DNA of 64,000 nt from Lyophyllum atratum (taxonomy: Eukaryota; Basidiomycota; Agaricomycetes; Agaricales; Lyophyllaceae): assembly GCA_014905825.1 (NCBI GenBank), contig JACGCN010000001.1, positions 4,608,156 through 4,672,155 of the forward strand. Reading direction: 5' to 3'. Positions 42,281 through 52,721 of this stretch are shown here, one piece after another. The notes beneath the pieces are model-generated. The model was not told the origin of the DNA and made no database searches. It saw nothing but the letters and a program-made list of their open reading frames with translations. The position numbers and the translations under genes are program-made. The first letter of the stretch is position 1; each line of letters opens with the position of its first letter.

Positions 42281-45200
42281 CTACAAGATCTGCGAGATTA
42301 TATCAGCGTGAGTAGAAAGCAACAAAGCATACAGAACTTACACGAGATAACGAAATGACGACGACTACGTCTTTACCCTCTTCCCATTGAGGCAATGCAC
42401 ACTTGGCAAAGTGCACATCAACATCGGAGAGCCTCTTGACTTTAATCGCAGGATTGAGGCGACTGCTCCAAATTCGTGCTCTCAGATAGGGGTATTGCAT
42501 GTACGGGTCGAAAGCGATGTTTGCAGACTCGTGAGGTCGTACAACAAGCCAAGTTCCTTGCAATTTAGGATCCAAAGGAGGACCTTTCGAGCGGTCCTTG
42601 GGTTTCGAGAACTCGATGATTTTCTGGATCGAGTAGGGAAGATGGTCGTTCCTGAAGAACACACCACTGTTTCCTTCGTGTTTTGTATATGTTGAATAAA
42701 CAAATCCGTGCTTTCGAACGTAGCTCCCGTATTTGGCACGATGCGGAATGGAAATCGAGGTCCCAAGGATCTGTTCAAAGGCAGCACGATGGTCCGAGTC
42801 AAGGTTTCGATCTGCCCCACGGAAGGCCTGGTCATCGTCATCCAAGTCCCAATCATCCGAGGCACCGTCGAGAGGCATGAGGGCGTCGGAAGCTAAGGAA
42901 TTGCGGCCTTGCGGTCGTACCATATTTTCGAACACGCCTTGACACATGCGAATTGCCTCCGGTGTAGTATCTTTACGGAATAACGCCCTAAAGTTGCAAG
43001 ATTTATGCCAACTACGTCCGATGGTTTCCTCATATTCCCCTATCTTTGGGTAAGGGAGGGTAAAACAACTATAGAATTTTGACTTACCAGGTTTATAGTT
43101 GGTTGAAAGCCGCTGGAGCATGCCAATTGTTCGTTCAAATGGGAAAGTCCACCATCCATAAGTAGGGCCATACATTATTAGGAATTCTTGGATGTGCATC
43201 GCCATGTGGTGATTCGGATGAGGCTTGTACTCCGGAAAGATTCTCGTCAGCTCCCGACGATATTCGGTGATCAGCTTTAGATACTCCTCGGCATGGGCGG
43301 ATGACGTCGTTCGGCTGGTAGCTACGGCGACGGCAGAAGAAAGGAGCATGGTAAGGTGAAGCAGTTCACGGCGTCTACCGGCAGAGTTCTGATCAACCTT
43401 AGACCACAGCCGGATCAACGTCACTGGGAGGTAAACAGATGATATGGTGCGCCACTGGTCCGACTTCAACTTTGGCCCCGAGGCCGCCAGAGTCGTCGTC
43501 ACAGGGGAAACCCACGAGGGCTTGATTACTGACTTCAAATCGGCATCAAGTTCGGCCAACTCCTGCTTGGTGAGAACACAGCCGGCCAACAGCTCAAACG
43601 GATCAGGGTCATCCGGTAACTGTTGAAGGCGCTGTGCCCGTGGTTAATGGAGGATTCCAGAGAAATTGATAATTGAACATACCCATGCCATTATGAACGA
43701 TGCGATATCTGACTTCGTATGTTTCCCCTCCGGTGGAGGTGGTGGAAGGCAAGCGACGCCGCGAGCGATGTAGGACAGAGATGCGACGTGCCCTAAGTTT
43801 GCAAGGGACTCGACAGCCTTCTTGAAGTTGTCACCTTTGGGATTGTCAAAGGTGAAAGGGCGATCAAGCCGGTTCAGAAGGCGCCTTAGCGAATCTAGTT
43901 CTGTCTCCTGTGTCGGGAGAGGATTGTCGGGGACTTTGAGGGCGGCAATTCTCTTTTTTACCCGTATCTCTGTCCCTGACTGTGCCCTCGGGTTGGATTC
44001 AATACCGAGGATGCCGTGAACGTGCTCCTTGACAATGCCCAAGAAGAGGCAATGCATAGGATCGACCACCAAGAAGTTAGATGGCTCGTAGTAGGGAAGC
44101 CTTAAGAATTCAGAAATGCGAATTCCCGTGGAAGAGGCGGAGCTATCTGCATTCTCCTTAGTGGCGGCCGTCACGTATCGATCCGAGTATTTACGATGCT
44201 CGTCCGTTGTGCGCCAACGCCAAGAGCCATAATCATAATTCCATAGGCCCTGCTTTTCCAGATTGAACCAGCAGCGAGAGCAGCAATACTTTTGAGTCGC
44301 TCCAGTAAACCCCCCGATCTTCCGTGCTCCGAGGAGATCACAGATGACAAGGATGATCGCACAAAGTACGAGTCGCCCGCCCTCGTGCATGGAGGTTCGA
44401 TCAAAAGACACCCCGTTCCAAAGCTCCAGGAATGTGTCAACGAGAGGCGCAAGGTACGTGCTGATACGATCGAGAGGAGGATCCTTGGGGCCTGGAGTGA
44501 CCTGGATAAACTGATTTTCGGGTTTGTTGCGCTCCTCGATGGGCAGGTTGAGGCAGGATACCGCTATCATGCCAATCGATGGCCTTTTCCCATTTGCCAT
44601 GATCCGGAGTGGATTGAAGGAGTCAAAGGCAAGGGCGAAAAGATAGCGACCCGCGGTTTTGCCTCCACACAGACTGAAATGTGTCTTCTTGTCTGGTCCC
44701 ATAAATTCTCGAACAACGGATCCCTCGAAAACATCCCGCAAAATCCCATCACTCGGCACCTTCATCCTCTCCCATCCCTTGTCCATCATTTTCTCGCATG
44801 TTCGTCGTGAAAGCAATCCCGCCAGCCAATCTTTGAAGTCGAAAACAACGTATTCCTTGATTGGAACATAGATGGTATAGGTCGTGGAGGGCTTGGGGGT
44901 TCGAACGATGATGGACTTGGGACGAACGAGCAGTTCCCCACAAGTATTACCGCGGCGTTTAAAATTGCATCGGTTTGGATAGCAAGGCACATTGTCCTTT
45001 ACGAGGTCCGGAAGATGTAGAGCATAGCAGCTTGGGCAGACAGCATATACTTGTGTCTTCCCTTCGAGATTAAATACGTCCGTGGCTGTGCGGATATCCC
45101 GGGGAAAAGACGCGAAGAATTGTCCAAAATACCAGGGAATTTGATCATTACATGCCGCCATGACAACAGTTTGTATGAGGAACTCGCACATGGAGAACAA

Positions 45201-46016
45201 CCAATGGCTTCCACGGCGGGGAAGGCGGAATATCAGGCTGCATGCGACAATCATGAAAAAAACCAGCTGCAGGAAGGGGGGTATATTGGCAAGGATGGGC
45301 CGGAAATGACGGGCTTAATATGACGAACAATTAGATACAAGAAAATGGGTGGGCTTTAAACACTTACCAGTCGCATACGTAGTAATACCAGCCGCTTCAT
45401 GCGCCTTGCGCTCTGTAGCCCTAGCGGTTAATACCGCTTCCCAGAGTTTCTGTACACTGAGAATGGTCCCCGAGAGTTTCTGGAGATCCTGATAGGTCTC
45501 TTGACGTAGGACAACAACGGCGGGGGTTTTTACACGGTGCGCAACATATGCAAGGTCCCTTTCCAACGTGGCACTGGCTTTCCTGATCGTGCTGAGCCGG
45601 CCAAGAACGTCCTCGGCTGAGGTGTCGCTTGCTACAGATGGGGTTCCAATACCATTGACGTCGAGTTTAAGGCGCGCAATGGAATCCTTAATCTTGCTAA
45701 TGGTGTGAACCGAGCGGATTGCCCGATCGATCGAATATTGATCAACGCCCTTCAAGGACTTTTCCGCGCCGGGTAACGAAGAAGGATCGGCCCCGCTGGC
45801 GTCAAGCTTCGTGAGAGCCTTCTCGAGTTTGGCGTGGTGGGCAGCGAGAGCCTTCTGTTGTGCAGCCTCCGCCATGGCACGCATCTCGACGTTCCTTTGA
45901 TCTTGCCGATGGCGTTGAAGGGCCGCTGAATCCACCATCGCACCCCTTTCCCCACCCATATATTTCTTATCACATCCGTGGACAGTACACACGCATCGAC
46001 GTGTTTTAACACCCAT
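42281..46016 (-). CDS. Tnp2-family (CACTA-like) transposase
   Basis: The start at 46016 gives an N-terminal Cys/His segment (CVCTVHGCDKKYMGG .. LQRHRQDQ) and a helical region. After an intron at ~45361-45308 comes FRPILANIPPFLQLVF with RRGSHWLFSMCEF. Hallmarks of the Tnp2/Transposase_21 domain follow: LAFDSFNPL, KYCCSRCWFNLEKQGLW and VVDPMHCLFLGIVKEH. After a second intron (43644-43590 region) come HPNHHMAMHIQEFLIMYGPT and WWTFPFERTIGML, the conserved C-terminal block. It runs to a short last exon with stop at 42281. About 1190 residues with no internal stop in the frames used, so possibly active. I could not find convincing CACTA-type terminal repeats. Its last intron overlaps a relic of the neighbouring arm sequence (42225-42290). 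Confidence 0.8.
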
Positions 46017-46303
46017 GCTGCACGAAGTCAGCTAAGCTCTTAGCGCATGGGAGACACGCACCTTCGGTGACACTCAAGGGGAGCAACTGGGGGAGGGCTT
46101 TAGTGTTTCTGAGGATGTTACAGGAGCGTAGGATAATCTCGTATCGATATTTCTGATCCTTGTCGTCTTGCTCAATCATGTGATAAGGAAATCCATATGC
46201 ACATCAAATTCAGAACATCATGTATGATGTTCTCGTTCTAGGTCACAAGGCCTGCATAACAGTACATGGTAGCGAGAAAAATCCGGATTTTCCGGGGAAC
46301 TAT
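46017..46303. other. Spacer between the transposase and RING-like genes
   Basis: It should include the transposase promoter and perhaps the 5' terminal repeat of that element. I could not identify such a repeat. Confidence 0.3.
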
Positions 46304-47503
46304 TTAGACCAAATTGATAAGTTCGTTCCAGCCCACAATGGTGACAGGCTTAGGACATGTCTCATACACCACTCGACACAAAGGGCAATGATTATTCACC
46401 CTCCACCATCGCCGAAAGCAACGGTTACAAAAGGTGTGTCCGCAATAATCGAGGCTGAGGGTGTTGTTGGGCACGCTCAAGAAAGAAAGGCGGTAGACAC
46501 TTACAGAATCATGCGCCCTTTCTTGCTCCAACAGATCGTGCATGTGACAAAGTTCCGTATGCCTTGTTCTAACTATTGCGGGTGTCAGCGACGAGGTTAG
46601 AGAAGGAGGGCTGGTAACGTACACGATCAATCGCCTGGCTTTGATGTTGTGCGTGCGCCTGATGCGCCGTGAGCTGCGCCTGATGCGCCGTGAGCTGCGC
46701 CTGATGCGCCGTGAGCTGTGCCCGAGCAGTGTGTTGCAGCATGTCACATTTCTATTACCTATGTCAACTATGAAAGTATAAAGAACGGTGGGAAGCTAAC
46801 CCGGTGTGCTGATGCCAGGCTTTCTTTGAGTTCGTCGTTATCCATCTTGGACAAGCGCAGGGCCTCCACCATGCCAGCCACATCAACAAGCAAATTGTTT
46901 GCTTCCTGTTAAGCGAATAGATGAGTTAAATGCCGCATAATGGTGAGCAAACTGACCTGCGATTGCTGAAAGAAGATGTCATAGAGTTTCGCTTTCTCGA
47001 TCTCAATCTCGTCCACCTTCTGGATAAGAGACCGCCGCTCCTGAAGAGGCGCATGAAGTGGCGTCAATAATGAATGACTTGACCCACCTTCCCTCCATCC
47101 GACGCCTCCTTCTCGAGTGCCTGCTTGGTTGCCACTACTTGCAGAAGCTCGTCCCTGAGTTCCTTGATCTCCTTGTTGAGTAAGAAGCATGTCATTATCA
47201 ACGAAGTCGGTGTAGACTTTGAATGGGTTGCTCACATCCTGGACGGCCTGCAGTGTTGCACGTTGAGCTAGTTCGTCATCAAACGAGTTCCTAAATTTTG
47301 CTATTTCCTAGCCGAAGGTAATTTCAGTACACCATCAAGCTACTAAGAGACGGGGCGCATACCTTGTTAAGATCTGCCAAGGTCGGTGCTCGAACGAGGT
47401 CAGTGGACGCCGGGGTGGCAGGGGAAGTTTGAGCTCTGATGGTGTCCGAGATTGGCGTGGCCACTGACGAAGCCGCGTTGGCTTGTACATTTGTGCGCAA
47501 CAT
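46304..47503 (-). CDS. Coiled-coil protein with C-terminal RING-like finger
   Basis: The start at 47503 gives a Ser/Thr/Ala-rich N-terminus. Coiled-coil exons follow: EIAKFRNSFDDELAQRATLQ, ELRDELLQVVATKQALEKEA, ERRSLIQKVDEIEIEKAKLY, and LLVDVAGMVEALRLSK with DNDELKESLASA. Next is a threefold heptad AQLTAHQ (46655-46719), then a finger reading YCGHTFCNRCFRRWWR and CPLCR, with stop at 46304. This matches the second half of a C3HC4 RING (CxH..C..C..CPxC). The first C-x2-C pair expected 12-20 residues earlier is not visible in the exon I chose; only CHMH precedes. Either an exon boundary is misjudged or the finger is degenerate. Introns are 45-60 nt with good junctions. By family it may be a ubiquitin E3 ligase. 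Confidence 0.6.
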
Positions 47504-48078
47504 TGTATCTTAAGAGGGTTGGGATGAGAGAGCACGCCAAAAGCGATGAAGGACGATGAAAGACGATGGAAGGTTTATATACCCATGAACATCTTGAACA
47601 AAGACATTCTGACACGAGGCCCCGGGAATATCCGCCTACATAGAATCATGCTGAGGCTTTGGGCGAGGTGTATGGGTTTTCCGGGACCCCATGGGTTTTC
47701 CGGGACCCCTTCGAATATAAAGAGGTTCGTGGAAAGGTGGGAGGACAAGGAAGACGAAGAGGTTCGTGGAAAGGTGCGAGAACAAGGAAGACGAGACTCC
47801 GTCTCTCCGCTTCAACTACTCGCCTTCTGAAATCTTGACGAAGAACACGAGCCAAAAGAAAGCCAAACACGGTATATTTGCATGCATAGTGTAGCGTACG
47901 TAGACGAATGGAAATTGAACGTGAACGGTATGGAACGAAAAACAAAGATTCGAGAAAGGGAGGAGGGAAAACATGACGTAGAAGATCTAATCTGATCTGC
48001 GTGTCGTGATGTCGTGATCATGACCTGAAGGTGGGCGTTCTCACCCTACCCTAACCCTAACCCCACAGACTACAGGAG
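47504..48078. other. Intergenic stretch with a short telomere-like tract
   Basis: 47660-47790 contains two pairs of direct repeats (TTTTCCGGGACCCC and AGGTTCGTGGAAAGGTG). At 48044-48064 is a short telomere-like run. No gene is seen. Confidence 0.4.
48044..48064. repeat. Interstitial telomere-like repeat
   Basis: The run CCCTACCCTAACCCTAACCC reads as three CCCTAA-type units, the complement of the usual fungal TTAGGG telomere repeat. It lies just past the stop of the WD40 gene. Confidence 0.65.
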
Positions 48079-50140
48079 CTAGATGACTCTGGTGACGACG
48101 TCTACAAGTGAAACAGGGGCGGGGGCCTCCGTGGAGGTGGCGCTGGTTGCAGTGGGATGGAAGGGGGTGACTGTGCTAAGCTGTCCTTCCGGTATTTGTG
48201 GTGCGATCATGGAACTACCCATGACCGTATGGACAACAGTGATGGTTGAAGTTAGCGTCTCACGATCCACCGTGATAAGGGATTTAGTGATAGTGCTTGG
48301 GTCTTCCATGAGCTGTGTAGTCTCCATGGAGGTGGCGCGGTTTGCAGTGGAATGGAACGGTATAACTTCGATGAGCTCTCCTTCCGACAACTGCGGTGAA
48401 ACCACAGAACTCCCGATGACCGTGTGGACAATAGTGACAGTTGAAGTTGCGCCTGGACCTCCCACGAGCTGTGTAGGCGGCTCCAAGTTGCTTGCGCCCG
48501 CCACGCGTTGCACGCCACGTATGACGGCAGTACTGGTTACAGATACACCCTGAGCGAATAATAAGCTCTGGAAGGGAGGAAAGCAGAAACAAAAAGATCG
48601 ACCTTCCAGATTGGTAGTACCCAGTTGGGAGAAGATACAATTACCAGGAGTATCCCGAACATGACGTTGATGATGCCTTGTTTGCTGATCCCCATAGAAC
48701 CATTAGGTGGGGACGGGACTAATCCGCCGACAGGCTGAGGGATAACAGGTGGGGCCTAGAATAATCAGCACAATTATGCGTGCAATGAGGTTCCACGTAC
48801 CTTTTTCCAGAGATAAATAGCAGGCATGGCGTCACTTGAACCCCCCGCGACGAAATGAACTGCGCCACCAGTTGTCGCAGCAGCAACAGTCTGGATCAAG
48901 TGAAAGTCTTCTGTGTATTCAGATCCCGATATAGCACGCGTAGGTACGGAAGACTCACCCGTTCTCAGCTTGAGGGACTCCATACTCTCGCCCGTCACAA
49001 TATCAACGATGTGGACGGTACCGTTATCACTCCCGCATATTCCGATTCGCCCATCCTCGCCAAAGGCGCACTGTTTCGTAAAGTGCCGCGTGGACTTGGG
49101 TGCGAAGGATGTCAGTGGGGTACTGGCAGGGAAGCGATATATATCGAAACAGCCTGTTGACAGGTTGTCGACGAGCAGAGTCTTCTCGTCAGGGGATAGG
49201 ACGGCGTTCCCACTAAACAACTTTAGCCGTCGCCGAGAGAGGGAGAGTTCATTAGGTCACTTACATTCCACCAGGAAGAGTCTTTGCCCAGCGCACCTCG
49301 GACGTTTGTGCGTCTCGACATGACCTATGGTTGTCATTTAGGCTGGCTCCAAACAAAATCGGCCCCACTTACATCTGGCCGGTCTCGAGGGCATGAATCA
49401 AGAGGTTTTCCTTGCCCTCGCCGAAAAAGGTTACACCCCTAGGGATGCCTTGTGCCACCTCCGCCGTCCAAATCCTCGTCAGTTGAACTAGCGGAAAATC
49501 AGTCAAATGGCCATTGCTACAGTTCAAAAAGCAACTCACCTCGGTCACGCACGTCATATAAATGGATAGTCCCAGCGTGACTGGCGACAACGAGCCGCCG
49601 ATTTAAAGGATCGAATGCCTGACATTCGATCCCATCGTTGCACTCGAATGGGGCAATGGTATTAGCTTCTTTCACTTGGAACCACTTGAACAATATCAGC
49701 AAAGACCTAGACATGATTGGGAGCGTCGACATACGTGGCTATTCTTGGACTTTGGATAAATGCTAAGGTAGCCCCTACCGGTACCAACACACAGAGAGAA
49801 CCCCTCTTCGTCTACGGGTGGCTTGAAGTGGAGGAATGTCAGGGCAGTGACTTGTCCCCATTGGGGATCGTGAAGAACTTGTTCGCGCTGCAAGGTCTCT
49901 GTATTCCAGACTGTGACGCATCCGTCGTCACCTATGGAGAACGCCGTGAGACCTCAATACCAGAAAGCGAGGAGAGAGAACCCACCACCACCAAAGAGGA
50001 GAGCTCCGTCATGAGAGAACACAAGCGCATTCATAGCGCCATTGGCGCCTTTCAGCTCACCGGCCAACTCGTACTTAGTTGCCTACAGAAAGGTTAGACC
50101 AAGCATAGCTCCTGACAAAAGAATGTCTTACAGTCGTCAT
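48079..50140 (-). CDS. WD40-repeat protein with predicted membrane anchor and 65-residue C-terminal repeats
   Basis: A 9-nt first coding exon at 50140 (Met-Thr-Thr) joins ATKYELAGELKGANGAMN and ALVFSHDGALLFGG. WD-type blades continue with GCVTVWNTETLQREQVL, ECQAFDPLNRRLVVASHAGT with HLYDVRD, RGVTFFGEGKENLLIHALE, AVLSPDEKTLLVDNLSTG, CAFGEDGRIGICGSDNGTV with HIVDIVTGE, and AIYLWKK. After them is a Pro-rich link, a hydrophobic segment (IINVMFGILL and SLLFAQGV across an intron), and a Thr/Ser-rich tail. The tail has a 65-residue unit (TSTVTIVHTVIGSSVVSPQL..) repeated once (TSTITVVHTVMGSSMIAPQI..). About ten exons, roughly 520 residues. A WD40 propeller plus membrane segment plus Thr/Ser tail suggests a membrane-anchored scaffold; no specific partner can be inferred. 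Confidence 0.7.
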
Positions 50141-50400
50141 ATTCCCTTTGTTGTGGTGCTAGGATCGCTGAGTAGTCGCTGCGGTGTCTTCGAGGTGAGA
50201 CGATCAGGATGAAAGGGGCGGGGTTTTATATATCTTCCGTTCGGAGTTAGTTAGTCCTCGTGGTCACTGAAAACAAAGGATGCTTACCTCATACTTTTGG
50301 ATGTCCAAGATCAAGTCACGACGGAAAGGAGGGCGACATGATATAAGACAGACACACGAAGGAGGATGAATGCCCGCTACTTTGCTACAACAAGTACTTC

Positions 50401-51132
50401 ATGCGTCTTTACATCCAGCACCATCTTCCGCACGTGACGAACCGAGTTGAGTTCCAAGTTGCACCTCCCCCGGCCCTTCCATCCATTACGACACGGACCG
50501 AGTTCACTACCGAACGTCTGGCCTATTCGGACAAAGAGGAACCTTTCCTTGCACCGGCTGGGAGAGACAGGGCGAGTCCTACCCCGCCAGACGCAGATGG
50601 GAGCGGTTCAGGACCACGTGGCCCCAGACTCAGGCGGGGATGCAATCAAATACCAAAGCCGGCGGGGGAGCCGGGAAGGCCAAACTCAGGAGGTTTCTGT
50701 GTGGAAGCCGCACTCCTAGCTGAAGGTTGGTCCAAGCAGTCTGCTCAGGAGCTCCGGGTGCGTGATTTGTCGATTTCCCTCCAGCCCACCGCTCATTGCA
50801 GGATAGGAGGCCGTTCGGACTGCGGCTCAGGACCAGCTGGACTTGAAGGTCAGCTATAAAAGCCAACATAAACCGACTTTAAGAAAGATCTGTGCTGAGG
50901 TGCGTGCCACATTGCGAGTAATGTTTGTGGTGTTGAACTTCGGGCATAGATGATGGGGGAGAAGCGATGGCCAGTTTTGAAGAACTACGCTGGCTGCTGG
51001 CCGGTTCACAGTATGCTGAAATTGGCCCTCAAGTATTTCTCAGAGGCCGCGCGCCGCAACGACTACAAGGAGAGCAGTCAACGACTTCGCGCGGCGCTTA
51101 GGGGTGAGAGTCCTCCGGCGGCCTCGACTTGA
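50401..51132 (+). CDS. Agaricomycete-restricted protein of unknown function
   Basis: Exons 50401-50757, 50831-50899 and 50950-51132 join in phase 0 to 202 residues. The N-terminal third is Pro-rich and variable. GPRLRRGCNQIPKPAGEPGR and PNSGGFCVEAALLAEGWSKQ form the conserved block. DQLDLKVSYKSQHKPTLRKI and ENW-like WPVHSMLKLALKYFSEAARR follow. I recall this layout (PKPxGEPGRPNSGG..LGW, then a helical tail with W-P-V/A-x-x-M) from large families of short Agaricomycete proteins without known function. No membrane or signal segment is seen. Confidence 0.6.
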
Positions 51133-52721
51133 AGAGTGTACGAAGACTTAGACTTTGGATCGTAGAATGTAGCTCTATCACTACATAGGGAGAACCATGT
51201 GCATATTTCGGAACAAGGAACACCAGCTCATCCGAACATCATCGCAGCTGAGCAACTGTAGTTGAATACTCTAGTCAGCGAAGCTCGATCACGGCGCATC
51301 CCTTGATTCCGAAGAAGTCGATGTATCTTGCTGGTATTGAATGAGAACAGAGATGTACGAGGAGGTCATGATCAACTCACTGTAGATATCAAAGAGGTGC
51401 AAGAGCGGAACTGTCAGAAACGACGGTAAAGCAGCCACTGGGGGACGGCACCCTGCGTGAACTATGATGTAGGGATAGATGAGACAAATTCCTCGTAGTA
51501 AAGAATTGTTTGAGTACAACGAATGTCGAGAGGAGAGAGTATCCTCCGTTGCGGGGCACGATATGTTGCTCCCTACAACACTGCTGGCCAGTAAACAGCA
51601 TATTCAAGTTGGATATATCGTTCGGGCAAGGAAACCGCCAGGTAGCAAGAGGAGAGATATGATAGAAGTTGTAGGCGTTGTAGATGTAGTTATGGGGCGA
51701 AATTTCACTCTCAGGGTAAACCCAGCAGACGTGAGTATAGTTTGGGCTGGCCCAAGTCTATACATGAAGGCAAAGTAGCATGGGCAAGCCCAGAGCTACA
51801 CAACGTAACACGGAGAGGTGATGGGCTAAAATCTGGAACGACGAGGAGAGGGGAGGGGATGACGGTGGAGAGATGGAAGGGAATGAGGGGGAGAGAGGGC
51901 CGAAGTGGGCGAGGATTGTTGAGGTGGGCGGGGGTTAAGTCGGGCGAGGGCTGGAGGGAGTGAAAATTTAAAAAGTCAATTAAGAGGTGCAACGGGACTG
52001 AATGCGTTGGCAACTCACCTGCTGACCTGTACCCTGCAGCATAGACATTGCGAACCTAGTAAGGTAAGAGGGAGTCAGAACCTGAAGCTAGAGAACGACT
52101 TCTTTTACTTACCTGAGACGGGTGGACGCATCCTCTCCACGATTTGGGTGGTGAGCGGAGGCCCGGGTCACCGGTCACCTAGAGGCTAGCAACCACGGAT
52201 TTGGCATGTCGGACTAGGTCGGACTTAGCAGAAAAAAGGTCGAGGCCGAAAAAGGTCGAGGCCGGTCTATTTGGCCTACAAGCAACTGACTAAGCATAGC
52301 CGTTGAAGCAACTTTTTCGTCAAGTCCATCGTGCCCTCGCCGAGTATCTCAGCGACCTTCTCATTTCACACTACCTGTAGTCATGGGGCCACCCAGGCGT
52401 ACACACAACATCCTTTTCCTCTGAAGTTCAGGGCGTGCCCGACTTCCTTGTTTTCTCCTGGTTGCAAACCGAGAAACATATCCACTCTCTGACCACACCT
52501 GAGTACTTGGGCATTCGCTGCCCTCATTCTACGCTATTAGTCTCTAATACCTTTCTGGCTGTCTTCTACTGCACCAACGTCACCTTTTTTTTTACCCAAC
52601 AATCCAATATTTCCGACACTAGTGGCCGCGCTGCCGTTGCTGTACCCACCCAGAGCCATACCTCATCCTCCAGCCACTTCGGGGGGAAATCTCCTTTTCG
52701 TCACGTTCATATATCTGCGCC
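51133..52721. other. Intergenic stretch
   Basis: No gene is recognised. 51830-51960 is strongly purine-rich (GA-rich) on the plus strand. 52232-52263 carries two direct copies of AAAAAGGTCGAGGCCG. Confidence 0.4.
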
